Origin: CAYQLT01 sp964418425
GTDB lineage: Bacteria; Bacillota; Limnochordia; Limnochordales; Geochordaceae
DNA length: 30,200 bases
Direction of reading: 5' to 3'
Assembly (NCBI GenBank): GCA_964418425.1
Contig: CAYQLT010000028.1
Span: 1-30,200 of the forward strand
The first letter of the stretch is position 1; the number at the start of each line of letters is the position of its first letter. This document shows, in pieces, positions 23,597 to 30,180 of the stretch. A program made the position numbers and the translations under genes. The notes beneath the pieces are model-generated. The model saw nothing but the letters and a program-made list of their open reading frames with translations. It did not search any database and was not told the origin of the DNA.

Positions 23597-24440
23597 CACC
23601 ATCGGCCGACGGGCGGGCACCTGGTGAACTTTCACCGCCAGCCTGTCCGCGAAGCTTCACTGACCGTCGGCTCCAATCTCCGGGGAGCGCGCCGCCCAGG
23701 GGGCCGGCAGGACAAAGCTCCAGCAAGGGGCAACTGCTGCAGCGAGGTCGGCGGGCCGTGCAGACTTCCCGCCCGAAGTAGATGAGCCGCAGGGGAAGGG
23801 CTGCCCACTGATCCGGTGGGATGAGGCGCTTTAGGTCTTGCTCGACCCGGTTCGGGTCGCGCTGCGCTGTCAGGCCCAACCGGCGGGCGAGCCGTCCCAC
23901 GTGGGTGTCCACCACGATGCCCAGGCCGTCCCGGGCCGGCTCCCAGCCGGGCCACCCCTGCAGCTGCGCCGCCGACAGAAGGACGTTGGCTGTCTTGCGC
24001 CCCACCCCGGGCAGGGTCAAAAGCTCTGCCATGGTGCGAGGCACCTCTCCCCCGTGGCGTTCCACCAGCAGCCGGCACGCCTGGCGGATCATCCGCGCCT
24101 TCTGCCGGTAGAACCCCGCCGGGTGGATGAGGGCCTCCAGCTCGGCCGGGTCGGCCTGCGCGAAATCCAGCGCCGAGCGGTACCGGTCGAACAGCTGCGG
24201 CGTGATGCGGTTGACGGTGGCATCGGTGCACTGCGCGGACAGGATGGTCGCGACCAGCAACTGCAAGGGCGTTCCGTGGCGCAGGGGTACCCGCACGTCC
24301 GGATAGCGCTGCTCCAGCACCGAGAGGATGCGTGCCACCCGGCTTCGCAGGCGAGCTTTGCTCCCGCGGCGTGCAGGCTGCCGCGGCGATACGGACCGCC
24401 GGGTGCGGTCTTCCGGGCCCTTCCCACTCCTGGCCGACAC
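23592..24440 (-). CDS. nth: Endonuclease III (DNA glycosylase/AP lyase)
   Basis: A 282-residue base-excision-repair enzyme that removes oxidised pyrimidines and cleaves at abasic sites. The helix-hairpin-helix (LPGVGRKTANVLL) carries catalytic Lys149. Asp178 is in VVDTHVGRLARRLGL. The [4Fe-4S] loop has the exact C-x6-C-x2-C-x5-C spacing (Cys227, Cys234, Cys237, Cys243). A Gln in LLVATILSAQCTD is the pocket residue. The protein has basic N-terminal (about 35 residues) and Ser/Gly-rich C-terminal extensions beyond the ~210-residue core. GTG at 24440 follows GGGGGGAG at about six bases. The 251 bases upstream (24441-24691) contain no gene or clear promoter that can be supported. Confidence 0.95.
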   Translation of the reverse strand: MSARSGKGPEDRTRRSVSPRQPARRGSKARLRSRVARILSVLEQRYPDVRVPLRHGTPLQLLVATILSAQCTDATVNRITPQLFDRYRSALDFAQADPAELEALIHPAGFYRQKARMIRQACRLLVERHGGEVPRTMAELLTLPGVGRKTANVLLSAAQLQGWPGWEPARDGLGIVVDTHVGRLARRLGLTAQRDPNRVEQDLKRLIPPDQWAALPLRLIYFGREVCTARRPRCSSCPLLELCPAGPLGGALPGDWSRRSVKLRGQAGGESSPGARPSADGV

Positions 24441-24691
24441 AGCCGCTCCCCCCGTCGTGGCATTGTTGGGAAGATATCGTGCAGCTTCAGGCGTCTTACG
24501 GCTTCGAGCTTAGCAGTTTGCGGCCGCCCGGGGGAGCCGGGCAGGACTCTGCGGGGCGGGGAGGGCCGGACGTCAGCGCGGCCGGGGACCAAGCTCAGGG
24601 ACATCCGGCAGGAGGTGCGACGCGGCACGGGGAACCACCCGTCAGGCTCCTCTTCGGCCTCACCGGGAGCCGGCGGCGGGGTGGGAAGCCC

Positions 24692-25003
24692 ATGAGCGAG
24701 CCGTCCACGGTGCAAGGGTGGATGTCCGTGGCTTCGTGGCTGGTGGCGGTGGCCGCAGGTTCTTGGGTCGTCTGGCGGGAGCTTGCGCCTTCCCTGCGGG
24801 CCGCTCGGAGGCAGGCGGTGGCATCGCAGGCGTGGGCAGGGGCCGGCGCCCGGTCGTGGGATGGCGGCCCCGGCTTGCGCTGCCAGTGGCGACTGGCACG
24901 CCTGGTGGTCGCCGGACTTACCGTTGCGCTGGGGTGGTCGCTTCTGCTGTGGCTCACCCATCCCGGGCTGCCGCTGGCCGCTCGCCTTCTCGGGGCGGCG
25001 TAG
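24692..25003 (+). CDS. Small hypothetical protein with two membrane segments
   Basis: Not recognised. A 103-residue open frame begins ATG at 24692, after GGTGGGAAG four or five bases upstream. It encodes a hydrophobic stretch near residues 10-28 (MSVASWLVAVAAGSWVVW), a basic/Ala-rich central part, and a second long hydrophobic stretch near 68-101 (LVVAGLTVALGWSLLLWL). The pattern suggests a two-pass inner-membrane protein. Its last 50 bases overlap the 3' end of gltD on the opposite strand. No homologue is evident. In such GC-rich sequence an accidental frame of this size is possible, but the hydropathy pattern and ribosome site favour a real gene. Confidence 0.45.
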   Translation: MSEPSTVQGWMSVASWLVAVAAGSWVVWRELAPSLRAARRQAVASQAWAGAGARSWDGGPGLRCQWRLARLVVAGLTVALGWSLLLWLTHPGLPLAARLLGAA

Positions 25004-26459
25004 GGGCCTGCTGTCCTGCCTGCTCCCGGAGGTAGGCGGCGATGGACTGCGCGGCCCGCCGCCCGGCCGCAACCGCGTGCACCACCGTGTTGGCGCCCGT
25101 CACGCAGTCGCCCCCGGCCCAGACGCCGGGCCGGGAGGTTCGCCCGCTTTCATCGAGCACGGTCAGCCGACCGCCCCTGCCGGTTTGCAGCCCGGGGGTG
25201 GCGCGGGGCACCTGGTCCTCCACCCGGTAACCCACAGCCAGGATGGCCAGCTCAGCAGGCTCCAGGTACTCGGAGCCGGGCACCGGCACCGGAGAAGGCC
25301 GGCCGGAGCTGTCCGGCTCCCCGAGCTGCATGCGCACCATCTCCACCGCCTGCAGGCGCCCGCCTTCCCCCACAAAGCGTGACGGCGCGACCAGAAACTC
25401 GAACGCAACCCCCTCCTGCTCGGCCATGGCCATCTCCACCGCCCGAGAGGGGCTGTGCTCTCGAGCCCGCCGGTATACCACCTTCACCGTGGCGGCTCCC
25501 AGCCGCCGGGCGGTGCGGGCAGCGTCCATCGCCGTGTTGCCGGCCCCCACCACGACGACCCGCTTGCCGGCAAGGGACCCGCAGGGGCCGCCCTCCAGCC
25601 GGGCCCGGGCCACCTCCATCAGGAAATCCTTAGCCGTCACCACGCCCTCCAGCTCTTCCCCGGGGACGCCCATGACCATCGCCTCGTTGGCCCCCACCCC
25701 CAGGAAGATGGCGCGGAAGCCCATCTCGAACAGTTCGTCCACGGTGATGTCCCGGCCCACCACCACCTGCTGCACGAAGCGCACCCCGTGGCGGTTGGCC
25801 AGGCGACCCACCTCGGCCGCCACCGCCCGCTTGGGCAGGACGAACTCGGGAATGCCGTAGCTCATCACGCCGCCGGGAGCCAGCCACCCATCGATGACCG
25901 TCACCGTGAACCCCTGGCCCGCCAGCTCGCTGGCGCACGCCAGGCCGGCCGGGCCCGCCCCCACCACGGCCACGTCGGCAGGGACGATGCGATCCCGGCC
26001 CGTGGCCCAGGGCCCCGCGAGCGAGGGAGCCCGGGAATCCTGCTCCGCCAGCGCCGCCAGGGCCTTTTCGGCGAGGTAGCGCTCCAGGGCGCCGATGGCA
26101 ATGGGTTCTCCCTTGCGTCCCAACGGGCAGGCGCCCTCGCACTGGTTCTCCCACGCGCACACCCGCCCCGTGCAGGCCGGAATCGGGTTGTGGCCCCACA
26201 AGAGCTCGGCCGCCTCCACCGGCTTCCCTTCGGCCACCAGGCGGATGAACGTCTTGATGGGGTTATGGTTGGGGCAACCCTCCTCGCACGCCGGGCGGTA
26301 GCACTGCAGGCAACGCTGCGCTTCCACCACGGCCTGCTCGTCCGTATAGGTGAGCGCCACCTCGTCGAAGTCGGCCAGGCGCTGCTCCACCGGACGGTGA
26401 GGGATGGGCACCCGCACGTAGACGGGCTTTCGCACGGGCCGGGCATCGGTCTGGCGCAT
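24954..26459 (-). CDS. gltD: Glutamate synthase small subunit (NADPH-dependent, GltD/GltA type)
   Basis: A 501-residue FAD- and Fe-S-containing oxidoreductase that passes NAD(P)H electrons to the large subunit. The N-terminal domain has two groups of four cysteines for [4Fe-4S] clusters (Cys50, 53, 58, 62 in CLQCYRPACEEGC; Cys96, 101, 107, 111 in CTGRVCAWENQCEGAC). The FAD Rossmann motif is VAVVGAGPAGLACASEL, the NADPH motif VVVVGAGNTAMDAARTARRL and the closing FAD motif VWAGGDCVTGANTVVHAV. Close relatives include NfnB/SudA-type subunits; with a gltB in the window the GOGAT role is preferred. ATG at 26459 is used (GGGGGAG five bases upstream); GTG 26465 overlaps the ribosome site. A possible weak promoter on the - strand, CTGACG with TACGCT 18 bases on, lies near 26613-26642. 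Confidence 0.93.
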   Translation of the reverse strand: MRQTDARPVRKPVYVRVPIPHRPVEQRLADFDEVALTYTDEQAVVEAQRCLQCYRPACEEGCPNHNPIKTFIRLVAEGKPVEAAELLWGHNPIPACTGRVCAWENQCEGACPLGRKGEPIAIGALERYLAEKALAALAEQDSRAPSLAGPWATGRDRIVPADVAVVGAGPAGLACASELAGQGFTVTVIDGWLAPGGVMSYGIPEFVLPKRAVAAEVGRLANRHGVRFVQQVVVGRDITVDELFEMGFRAIFLGVGANEAMVMGVPGEELEGVVTAKDFLMEVARARLEGGPCGSLAGKRVVVVGAGNTAMDAARTARRLGAATVKVVYRRAREHSPSRAVEMAMAEQEGVAFEFLVAPSRFVGEGGRLQAVEMVRMQLGEPDSSGRPSPVPVPGSEYLEPAELAILAVGYRVEDQVPRATPGLQTGRGGRLTVLDESGRTSRPGVWAGGDCVTGANTVVHAVAAGRRAAQSIAAYLREQAGQQAPTPPREGERPAAARDG

Positions 26460-26549
26460 GGGCACTCCCCCAAACCATGGTGCAGATGCCTCCAGGGCGC
26501 CCGGGGCCTGTCGCCATTGGCGGCGGCCGGCGGGCGGGCGGCGGACACC

Positions 26550-26596
26550 CCGGCAGCGGCTGCGCCGCCTGCTTGAGCAGGCGTGGGGCTGCCGGC
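26550..26596. repeat. Nested hairpin in the gltD leader region
   Basis: CCGGCAGC (26550-26557) is complementary to GCTGCCGG (26589-26596). Inside it GCCTGC-TTGA-GCAGGC (26567-26582) forms a 6-bp stem with a tetraloop. It lies 90-137 bases upstream of the gltD start and would be in its leader if the promoter near 26613-26642 is used. There is no T-run on either side, so a terminator role is unlikely. Confidence 0.4.
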
Positions 26597-26663
26597 GACC
26601 CGCTTTCCTGAGCGTACCACGGCTGGGGGCCGGGCGTCAGGGAAAGTCGTCCGGCGAGTTGCA

Positions 26664-26755
26664 GGACGTTTGTACCGGTGCAACGGGGCGAAGTCGCACA
26701 GCCCCCGTAGGGTGCGCACCGGAGGACCGTACCGGCCAGAACCCGACAAACGTCC
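26664..26755. repeat. Three nested inverted repeats between gltD and doxX
   Basis: The outer arms GGACGTTTGT (26664-26673) and ACAAACGTCC (26746-26755) are perfectly complementary over 10 bp. Inside, CCGGTGC (26675-26681) pairs with GCACCGG (26716-26722). Inside that, ACGGGGC (26683-26689) pairs with 26701-26708 with one bulged C. The three helices are in register, as in a structured RNA. The same stretch contains the palindrome GGTGCGCACC (26711-26720) and a near-palindrome around TACCGGTG. No known RNA family is recognised, and the coding strand is not determined. Confidence 0.5.
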
Positions 26756-26785
26756 GTTCACCCGGGGGAGGGCCCCGGTGCAATA

Positions 26786-26803
26786 TTGTGACGGAAGGCA
26801 CAA
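26786..26803. promoter_or_regulatory. Rex- or CRP/FNR-like dyad upstream of doxX
   Basis: TTGTGACGGAAGGCACAA is an 18-bp imperfect palindrome (TTGTG-N8-CACAA). It resembles the Rex redox-sensor consensus TTGTGA-N6-TCACAA at 11 of 12 positions and also fits a CRP-type half-site pattern. It lies 55 bases before the doxX ATG, overlapping a possible -10/start region (TTCACC 26757-26762, CAATAT 26781-26786, 18 apart, weak). Confidence 0.45.
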
Positions 26804-26857
26804 ACTGGTCGGCCAACCGGTAGCCGGTTTGGATATCGGGCAAGGGGGGAAAGGAAC

Positions 26858-27373
26858 ATGCAGACCCTGTGGAGGGTGCTCTTCGGCCTGATGCGGATCT
26901 GGCTGGGCTTCCAGTGGCTGGAGGCCGGCCTGCAGAAGATCACCAACCCGCTGTGGGTCGGCGACAAGGCCGGAACCGCAGTGACGGGATTCTTCAAGGG
27001 GGCCATCGCCAAGGCGACGGGCGACCATCCGGCGGTGCAGGGATGGTACGCTGCGTTTCTGAAGAACGTGGCGATGCCCAATGCGGCCGTCTTCAGCTAC
27101 CTGGTGGCCTTTGGCGAGACGCTGGTAGGGCTGGCGTTGATCCTGGGAGTGGCCACCACGGCGGCGGCCCTGGCGGGGGCCTTCATGAACCTGAACTTCA
27201 TGCTGGCCGGTACCACCAGCACCAACCCCATCCTCTTCACCGTGGCCATCATTCTGCTCTTCTCCGGTCCCAAGGCCCGTCACTTCGGCCTGGACTACTA
27301 CGTCCTGCCCCTGCTTCGCCGGTGGGCGGGGACGGTCACCGGTCGGGAGCGACGGGCTGCTGCCTCGGGATAA
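26858..27373 (+). CDS. DoxX family membrane protein
   Basis: A 171-residue membrane protein with four predicted helices. The first carries LMRIWLGFQWLEAGLQKITN, the DoxX signature with a charged residue in the membrane. A loop of about 45 residues follows (TGFFKGAIAKATGDHPAVQGWY), then FSYLVAFGETLVGLALILGV, AGAFMNLNFMLAGTTSTNPI and FTVAIILLFSGPKARHFGLD. The family includes the DoxD subunit of thiosulfate:quinone oxidoreductase and stress-linked oxidoreductase partners; the exact substrate here is unknown. ATG at 26858 follows AAAGGA. A small hairpin (AACCGG 26815-26820 with CCGGTT 26824-26829) lies in the leader. It is divergent from gltD, with a redox-type operator between them, and is followed by a terminator, so it is likely monocistronic. 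Confidence 0.9.
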   Translation: MQTLWRVLFGLMRIWLGFQWLEAGLQKITNPLWVGDKAGTAVTGFFKGAIAKATGDHPAVQGWYAAFLKNVAMPNAAVFSYLVAFGETLVGLALILGVATTAAALAGAFMNLNFMLAGTTSTNPILFTVAIILLFSGPKARHFGLDYYVLPLLRRWAGTVTGRERRAAASG

Positions 27374-27399
27374 CCTGAGGCTCGTATCCGGCAGCGCAC

Positions 27400-27428
27400 G
27401 GGGGGCCCGTCGGGGGGGCGGGCCCCCC
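27400..27428 (+). terminator. Terminator hairpin after doxX
   Basis: GGGGGGCCCG (27400-27409) and CGGGCCCCCC (27419-27428) form a perfect 10-bp stem with a 9-base loop, 27 bases after the stop. A second short hairpin (CCGGCC 27485-27490, GGCCGG 27495-27500) follows. Neither has a long T-run. Confidence 0.6.
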
Positions 27429-27528
27429 GGCGCGTCGGGAGGGCAGCCACGGCCCGCAGCTGACTTCTTTGCCGGCTGGGCAAACCGGCCTTTCGGCCGG
27501 CCTTAGGGGGTGCAGGCGGCTCGCCCGT

Positions 27529-27557
27529 TTGACAGTGGCCGCCGGCGCCGGTATCAT
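27529..27557 (+). promoter_or_regulatory. Promoter of tRNA-Glu
   Basis: A consensus TTGACA (27529-27534) and TATCAT (27552-27557) are 17 bases apart, ending 28 bases before the tRNA 5' end. Confidence 0.8.
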
Positions 27558-27585
27558 AAGCCCGGCTGTCGTACCCGCTTCAGGT

Positions 27586-27662
27586 GGCGCCATCGTCTAG
27601 GCGGTCCAGGACGCGGCCCTTTCAAGGCCGAAACACGGGTTCGAATCCCGTTGGCGCTACCA
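27586..27662 (+). tRNA. tRNA-Glu (anticodon TTC)
   Basis: A 77-base cloverleaf with encoded CCA. The 7-bp acceptor stem pairs GGCGCCA with TGGCGCT (first pair G-U), and the discriminator is A. The 5-bp anticodon stem is CGGCC/GGCCG with loop CTTTCAA, so the anticodon TTC reads GAA/GAG. The T arm is ACGGG-TTCGAAT-CCCGT. Nothing in the structure is irregular. The gene supplies tRNA for glutamate. Its 3' half is a common integration target for mobile elements, which fits the decayed sequence that follows. Confidence 0.97.
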
Positions 27663-27672
27663 CGATTTCCCA

Positions 27673-27689
27673 ATTCTTGCCCCAAGAAT
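27673..27689 (+). terminator. Short hairpin after tRNA-Glu
   Basis: ATTCTTG and CAAGAAT form a perfect 7-bp stem with a CCC loop, 11 bases after the tRNA. It is AT-rich compared with the window and lacks a T-run, so it may be a weak terminator or processing signal. Confidence 0.4.
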
Positions 27690-27902
27690 GCTTCCTCGCC
27701 GGCTGTTCCGCGACCCCGTCGCGCCCATGGGCCTCGAGTCGATTGAGCGACAGCGGCCGCGGTGCTGCTAGCAAGGTGCCGGTGCTGATATCCCACCGCC
27801 ATTCGGTCCTTCACGAGCATGGCGCAGGCGACACGGGGCTGGGCATGGCCGCCGTAAGGGGCGTATCGGTGGCCTGACGCACAAACGTCCGCACGAGGCG
27901 TC

Positions 27903-28353
27903 GCAGAGCTCCGATATCTGTCCCGGGAGCTGCGGGCCATGGGCCGCTTTCCCGCGGAGGCCCACCTGCGATCTGAGACAAGGTCAGCCCCCGGGCGACT
28001 ACGGCTTGTACGCACCCGGTCAGGACCTCATGGTCCTGCGCACCTACGACCCCGGTACCTTCTGGCACGAGCTGGCCCATGCCGCCCATCCCCGCATCCG
28101 GCCCCTTCGCCCCGGGCAAGACCCACAGCAGGAAATCGTGGCCGAAACCTGCGCCGCCACGCTTGCGGTGCTATATGGCTACCCGAGACGCATCGCCCGG
28201 GCGCGGGAGTACGTGGCTGCCTATGCCAACGTCCCGCCTCAGCAGGCGGCCCGGGCCGTGCTCCGGGTGCTGCACGAGGTGGAGCAGGTGTTGGCACTCA
28301 TCCTCGACACCGCCGCGGCACTGACCCGGAGGGCACAGAGCGGGGCCGCATAG
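27903..28353 (+). pseudogene. Decayed zinc-metallopeptidase (ArdC/ImmA-like), frameshifted
   Basis: Two reading frames together look like one damaged gene. Frame one (27903-27971) reads AELRYLSRELRAMGRFPAEA followed by HLR. Then the coding sense shifts to another frame, which reads PPGDYGLYAPGQDLMVLR and TYDPGTFWHELAHAAH, followed by QEIVAETCAATLAVLYGYPR and a helical tail, ending with TAG at 28351-28353. HELAH is a gluzincin-type HExxH, and the downstream Glu in EIVAE could be the third ligand, as in ArdC antirestriction or ImmA/IrrE proteases of mobile elements. The intact second frame has no proper start (TTG at 28006, no ribosome site). The 240 bases between the tRNA and this relic hold no gene that can be supported. 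A sequencing error at the shift is an alternative. Confidence 0.55.
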
Positions 28354-28360
28354 GCCCCGC
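28340..28360 (+). terminator. Hairpin at the end of the metallopeptidase relic
   Basis: GCGGGGCC (28340-28347) and GGCCCCGC (28353-28360) form a perfect 8-bp stem with a GCATA loop that contains part of the relic's stop codon. No T-run follows. Confidence 0.5.
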
Positions 28361-28384
28361 CTCGTCAGATGACTCGTGGTGCTG

Positions 28385-28390
28385 TATAGT
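28385..28390 (+). promoter_or_regulatory. Possible -10 element of the HTH-MazF module
   Basis: TATAGT lies about 29 bases before the GTG start. The sequence 17 bases upstream (TCGTCA) is a poor -35, so the promoter is tentative. Confidence 0.35.
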
Positions 28391-28418
28391 AGACTTAGCA
28401 TGAAAGGAGACGTCAGCA

Positions 28419-28820
28419 GTGACGGAGAAGCTGTTAACGCCCGAACAGGTGGCCGAACGTTTGCAGGTAACCGAACGCACCGTCTATCGCTGGCTCACGG
28501 AAGGACGCCTGAAAGGCGTCAGGCTGGGCCGCCTGTGGCGGATTCGCCCCGAGGCGTTCGACGCCTTCCTTCGGGCCAACACGCCGAGCGATCCAGAAGC
28601 CAGCGTAGACCCCGGTGTGGGAGCCGGAACCGATGAGCTCCCGGACGAGGACCGGGCCTGGCTGGAGGCCGGCGCTCACGACCTGGCACGAGCGCTGGCG
28701 GAGGCCGAAAGCGACATTCCTCTCAAGGAGCTGGCCGCGTACCTCGAGGCGATCCGGCAGCGAGCGGTGCCGGTTCGGTGGGATCCTGCGCGAGGCGAAT
28801 TTCAGGAGGCCCCGTCGTGA
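28419..28820 (+). CDS. Excisionase-type HTH protein, probable MazF antitoxin
   Basis: A 133-residue protein. Residues 5-52 are an excisionase/MerR-like winged helix (HTH_17 type): LTPEQVAERLQVTERTVYRW, then LTEGRLKGVRLGRLWRIRPE. The second half is acidic and helical (DEDRAWLEAGAHDLARALAE, ELAAYLEAIRQRA), with a final PVRWDPARGEFQE, a layout typical of an antitoxin tail that would thread onto its toxin. GTG at 28419 has AAAGGAG (28403-28409) nine bases upstream. Its TGA overlaps the GTG of the next gene, a PemK/MazF toxin, by 4 bases. Together this implies an antitoxin that also represses its own promoter. Canonical MazE antitoxins have an AbrB fold instead. No integrase is nearby, so a true excisionase role is less likely. 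Confidence 0.8.
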   Translation: MTEKLLTPEQVAERLQVTERTVYRWLTEGRLKGVRLGRLWRIRPEAFDAFLRANTPSDPEASVDPGVGAGTDELPDEDRAWLEAGAHDLARALAEAESDIPLKELAAYLEAIRQRAVPVRWDPARGEFQEAPS

Positions 28821-29182
28821 AGCCCGAGCCGGGAATGCTGTTCTGGGCTGACCTGGGCTTGCGACTCCCGCCCGGGCACGAGCAGCAGGGCGGCCGCCCG
28901 TTGCTGCTGCTTGGCGTCCCTTCAAGCCTTGGGCCAGTCCGCTTCCCCATGCTGATCGTGGCGCCGGTAACAAGCTACCGAGAGCAACCGTGGGCGCACA
29001 GCGCTCCGCGCCTGTACCCTCGGCTCGAAGCAGGAGCAGGCGGGCTCCCTCGGACCTCCCTCGTGCTGTTGGACCAACTCCAGGCTCTAGATCCCCGTCG
29101 CATTACCGGCTATCTCGGGCGGCTCAGCCCGACGGAGTATGACCCCATTCGCGCAAGCCTCCGGGCGCTGCTCAACCTATAG
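28817..29182 (+). CDS. PemK/MazF family toxin (mRNA interferase-like)
   Basis: A 121-residue protein with the MazF SH3-like barrel pattern. GMLFWADLGLRLPPGHEQQG corresponds to the usual GDIWWVDLGPxxGxEQ. GRPLLLLGVP carries the conserved catalytic-type Arg, and MLIVAPVTSY holds the conserved Thr-Ser. GGLPRTSLVLLDQLQALDPR, ITGYLGRLSP and a helical tail (IRASLRALLNL) complete the fold. By family it would cleave single-stranded mRNA and stop growth unless bound by its antitoxin. GTG at 28817 overlaps the upstream stop (GTGA), with AGGAGG seven bases before it. Base use is slightly less GC-rich than in the housekeeping genes, in line with horizontal transfer. The toxin specificity cannot be predicted. 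Confidence 0.83.
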   Translation: MKPEPGMLFWADLGLRLPPGHEQQGGRPLLLLGVPSSLGPVRFPMLIVAPVTSYREQPWAHSAPRLYPRLEAGAGGLPRTSLVLLDQLQALDPRRITGYLGRLSPTEYDPIRASLRALLNL

Positions 29183-29302
29183 CGCTGGGCTCGCTTTGCG
29201 ACGCCCATTCGCTCCGGGGTGGCGCGCCCAACTCCGCGGGCACACGAAGGAGGCGCCGCTGAAGAGCGAGAAGTTTGAATCTGGGTGGGGTGTCATCGAC
29301 GC

Positions 29303-29716
29303 TCATGGCTCCACAGGCACCCCTTTGGTGCGAGTCGCTTCAGCCAGGGGGCAGTCAAGAGTCCAGAGCGCGCATCCGGCCACCGGAGCGAGTTGCAGGT
29401 AGGCTGCGTCGTACACCGAGAGCCCTTCGCCCAGTGCCAGGTCCAGGCAGCTACGCGGGTCCACCTCCCACGTTTCGAACGCGAAAGCCTGGAGGGCCTC
29501 AAACGCGTCCATCCCCGCTGCCCGGTCGAGCCTGTTTCGCCGAGTAGCCACCCATAGGACATTGCCGACCTCATACCAGAAGGTGGGGGGTACGAGGAGC
29601 GCCAGGGTGGGCACTGCCACGGCCCTCTCTCGCAAGCGGAGCATGTGCTCTGTCTGCTCCCCGGGCAGAACCCACGACAGAGCGGTCGAGGCATCCACGA
29701 CTGCGCCCTGGGTCAC
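29303..29716 (-). CDS. vapC: VapC-like PIN-domain toxin (RNase)
   Basis: A 137-residue PIN-domain protein with the four acidic metal ligands in their usual places: Asp8 (AVVDASTALSWVLP), Glu49 (FWYEVGNVLW), Asp103 (LSVYDAAYLQLA) and Asp121 (ALWTLDCPLA). VapC toxins of this type cut tRNA or rRNA. GTG at 29716 overlaps the stop of the upstream VapB-like gene by 4 bases (GTGA). The length is standard. It is convergent with the MazF-like gene, with a 120-base gap (29183-29302) in which no complete gene is seen. Confidence 0.88.
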   Translation of the reverse strand: MTQGAVVDASTALSWVLPGEQTEHMLRLRERAVAVPTLALLVPPTFWYEVGNVLWVATRRNRLDRAAGMDAFEALQAFAFETWEVDPRSCLDLALGEGLSVYDAAYLQLAPVAGCALWTLDCPLAEATRTKGVPVEP

Positions 29717-29955
29717 GGGCGCCCTTTTTCTCTCATCGACTTGAGCTCTTGGGGGGTGAACATCGATTGGATACGGCTGCGCACCCTGTCCATCCGGGCG
29801 GCCGCCTGCCGCCGGTCAGGAGCTTCCAGAAGGCGGCGAGCCGCCTCCAGCATGAAGTCCGACAACGACTGCCCCCGCAAGCTTGCCGCCGCCTTGAGGC
29901 GGCGGTGGAGTTCTTCGTAATGACCGAGGGCCGCGACACACGGCGCCCGGCTCAC
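29713..29955 (-). CDS. vapB: VapB-like ribbon-helix-helix antitoxin
   Basis: An 80-residue protein with the FitA/VapB-type RHH pattern: YEELHRRLKAAASLRGQSLS, then DFMLEAARRLLEAP, followed by a charged C-terminal part (MDRVRSRIQSMFTPQELKSM) that would block the PIN active site. The N-terminal beta-strand is less canonical (APCVAALGH). The start is uncertain: GTG 29955 gives the whole domain, but its ribosome site is poor. The 4-bp overlap with vapC is the usual coupling that keeps antitoxin in excess. No clear promoter is found in 29956-30180, where no gene is supported. Confidence 0.8.
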   Translation of the reverse strand: MSRAPCVAALGHYEELHRRLKAAASLRGQSLSDFMLEAARRLLEAPDRRQAAARMDRVRSRIQSMFTPQELKSMREKGRP

Positions 29956-30180
29956 CGGGCACTAAGGGACTCGCATCAACCGTTATCGTCCATCGTCCGC
30001 TTCGCTGCTTTCGCCCTGCTCTGGTTCTTAGGGTTGCGCCTTCTGGACACAGTTGAAGCCAAGCTCGGTCCGCAGTGGGTCGGCGGCATACTTGTGTCCC
30101 GTCCCCCGCTCTTTGAGCGATCTGGAGGGGGATCGCGCGCGTACGGTGAGCGCGGGGATCTCCGGCAGGACCCGGCCCAT

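Noticed and set aside
27554..28015. - strand ORF across tRNA-Glu
   Set aside because: Part of its translation (ANGIRTRVSALKG) is the well-known artefact of reading a tRNA backwards, and the rest has no domain.
29886..29905. Perfect 8-bp stem with TTGA loop inside vapB
   Set aside because: It falls within coding sequence for an Arg/Leu/Lys/Ala-rich helix and is most simply a result of GC-rich codon use.
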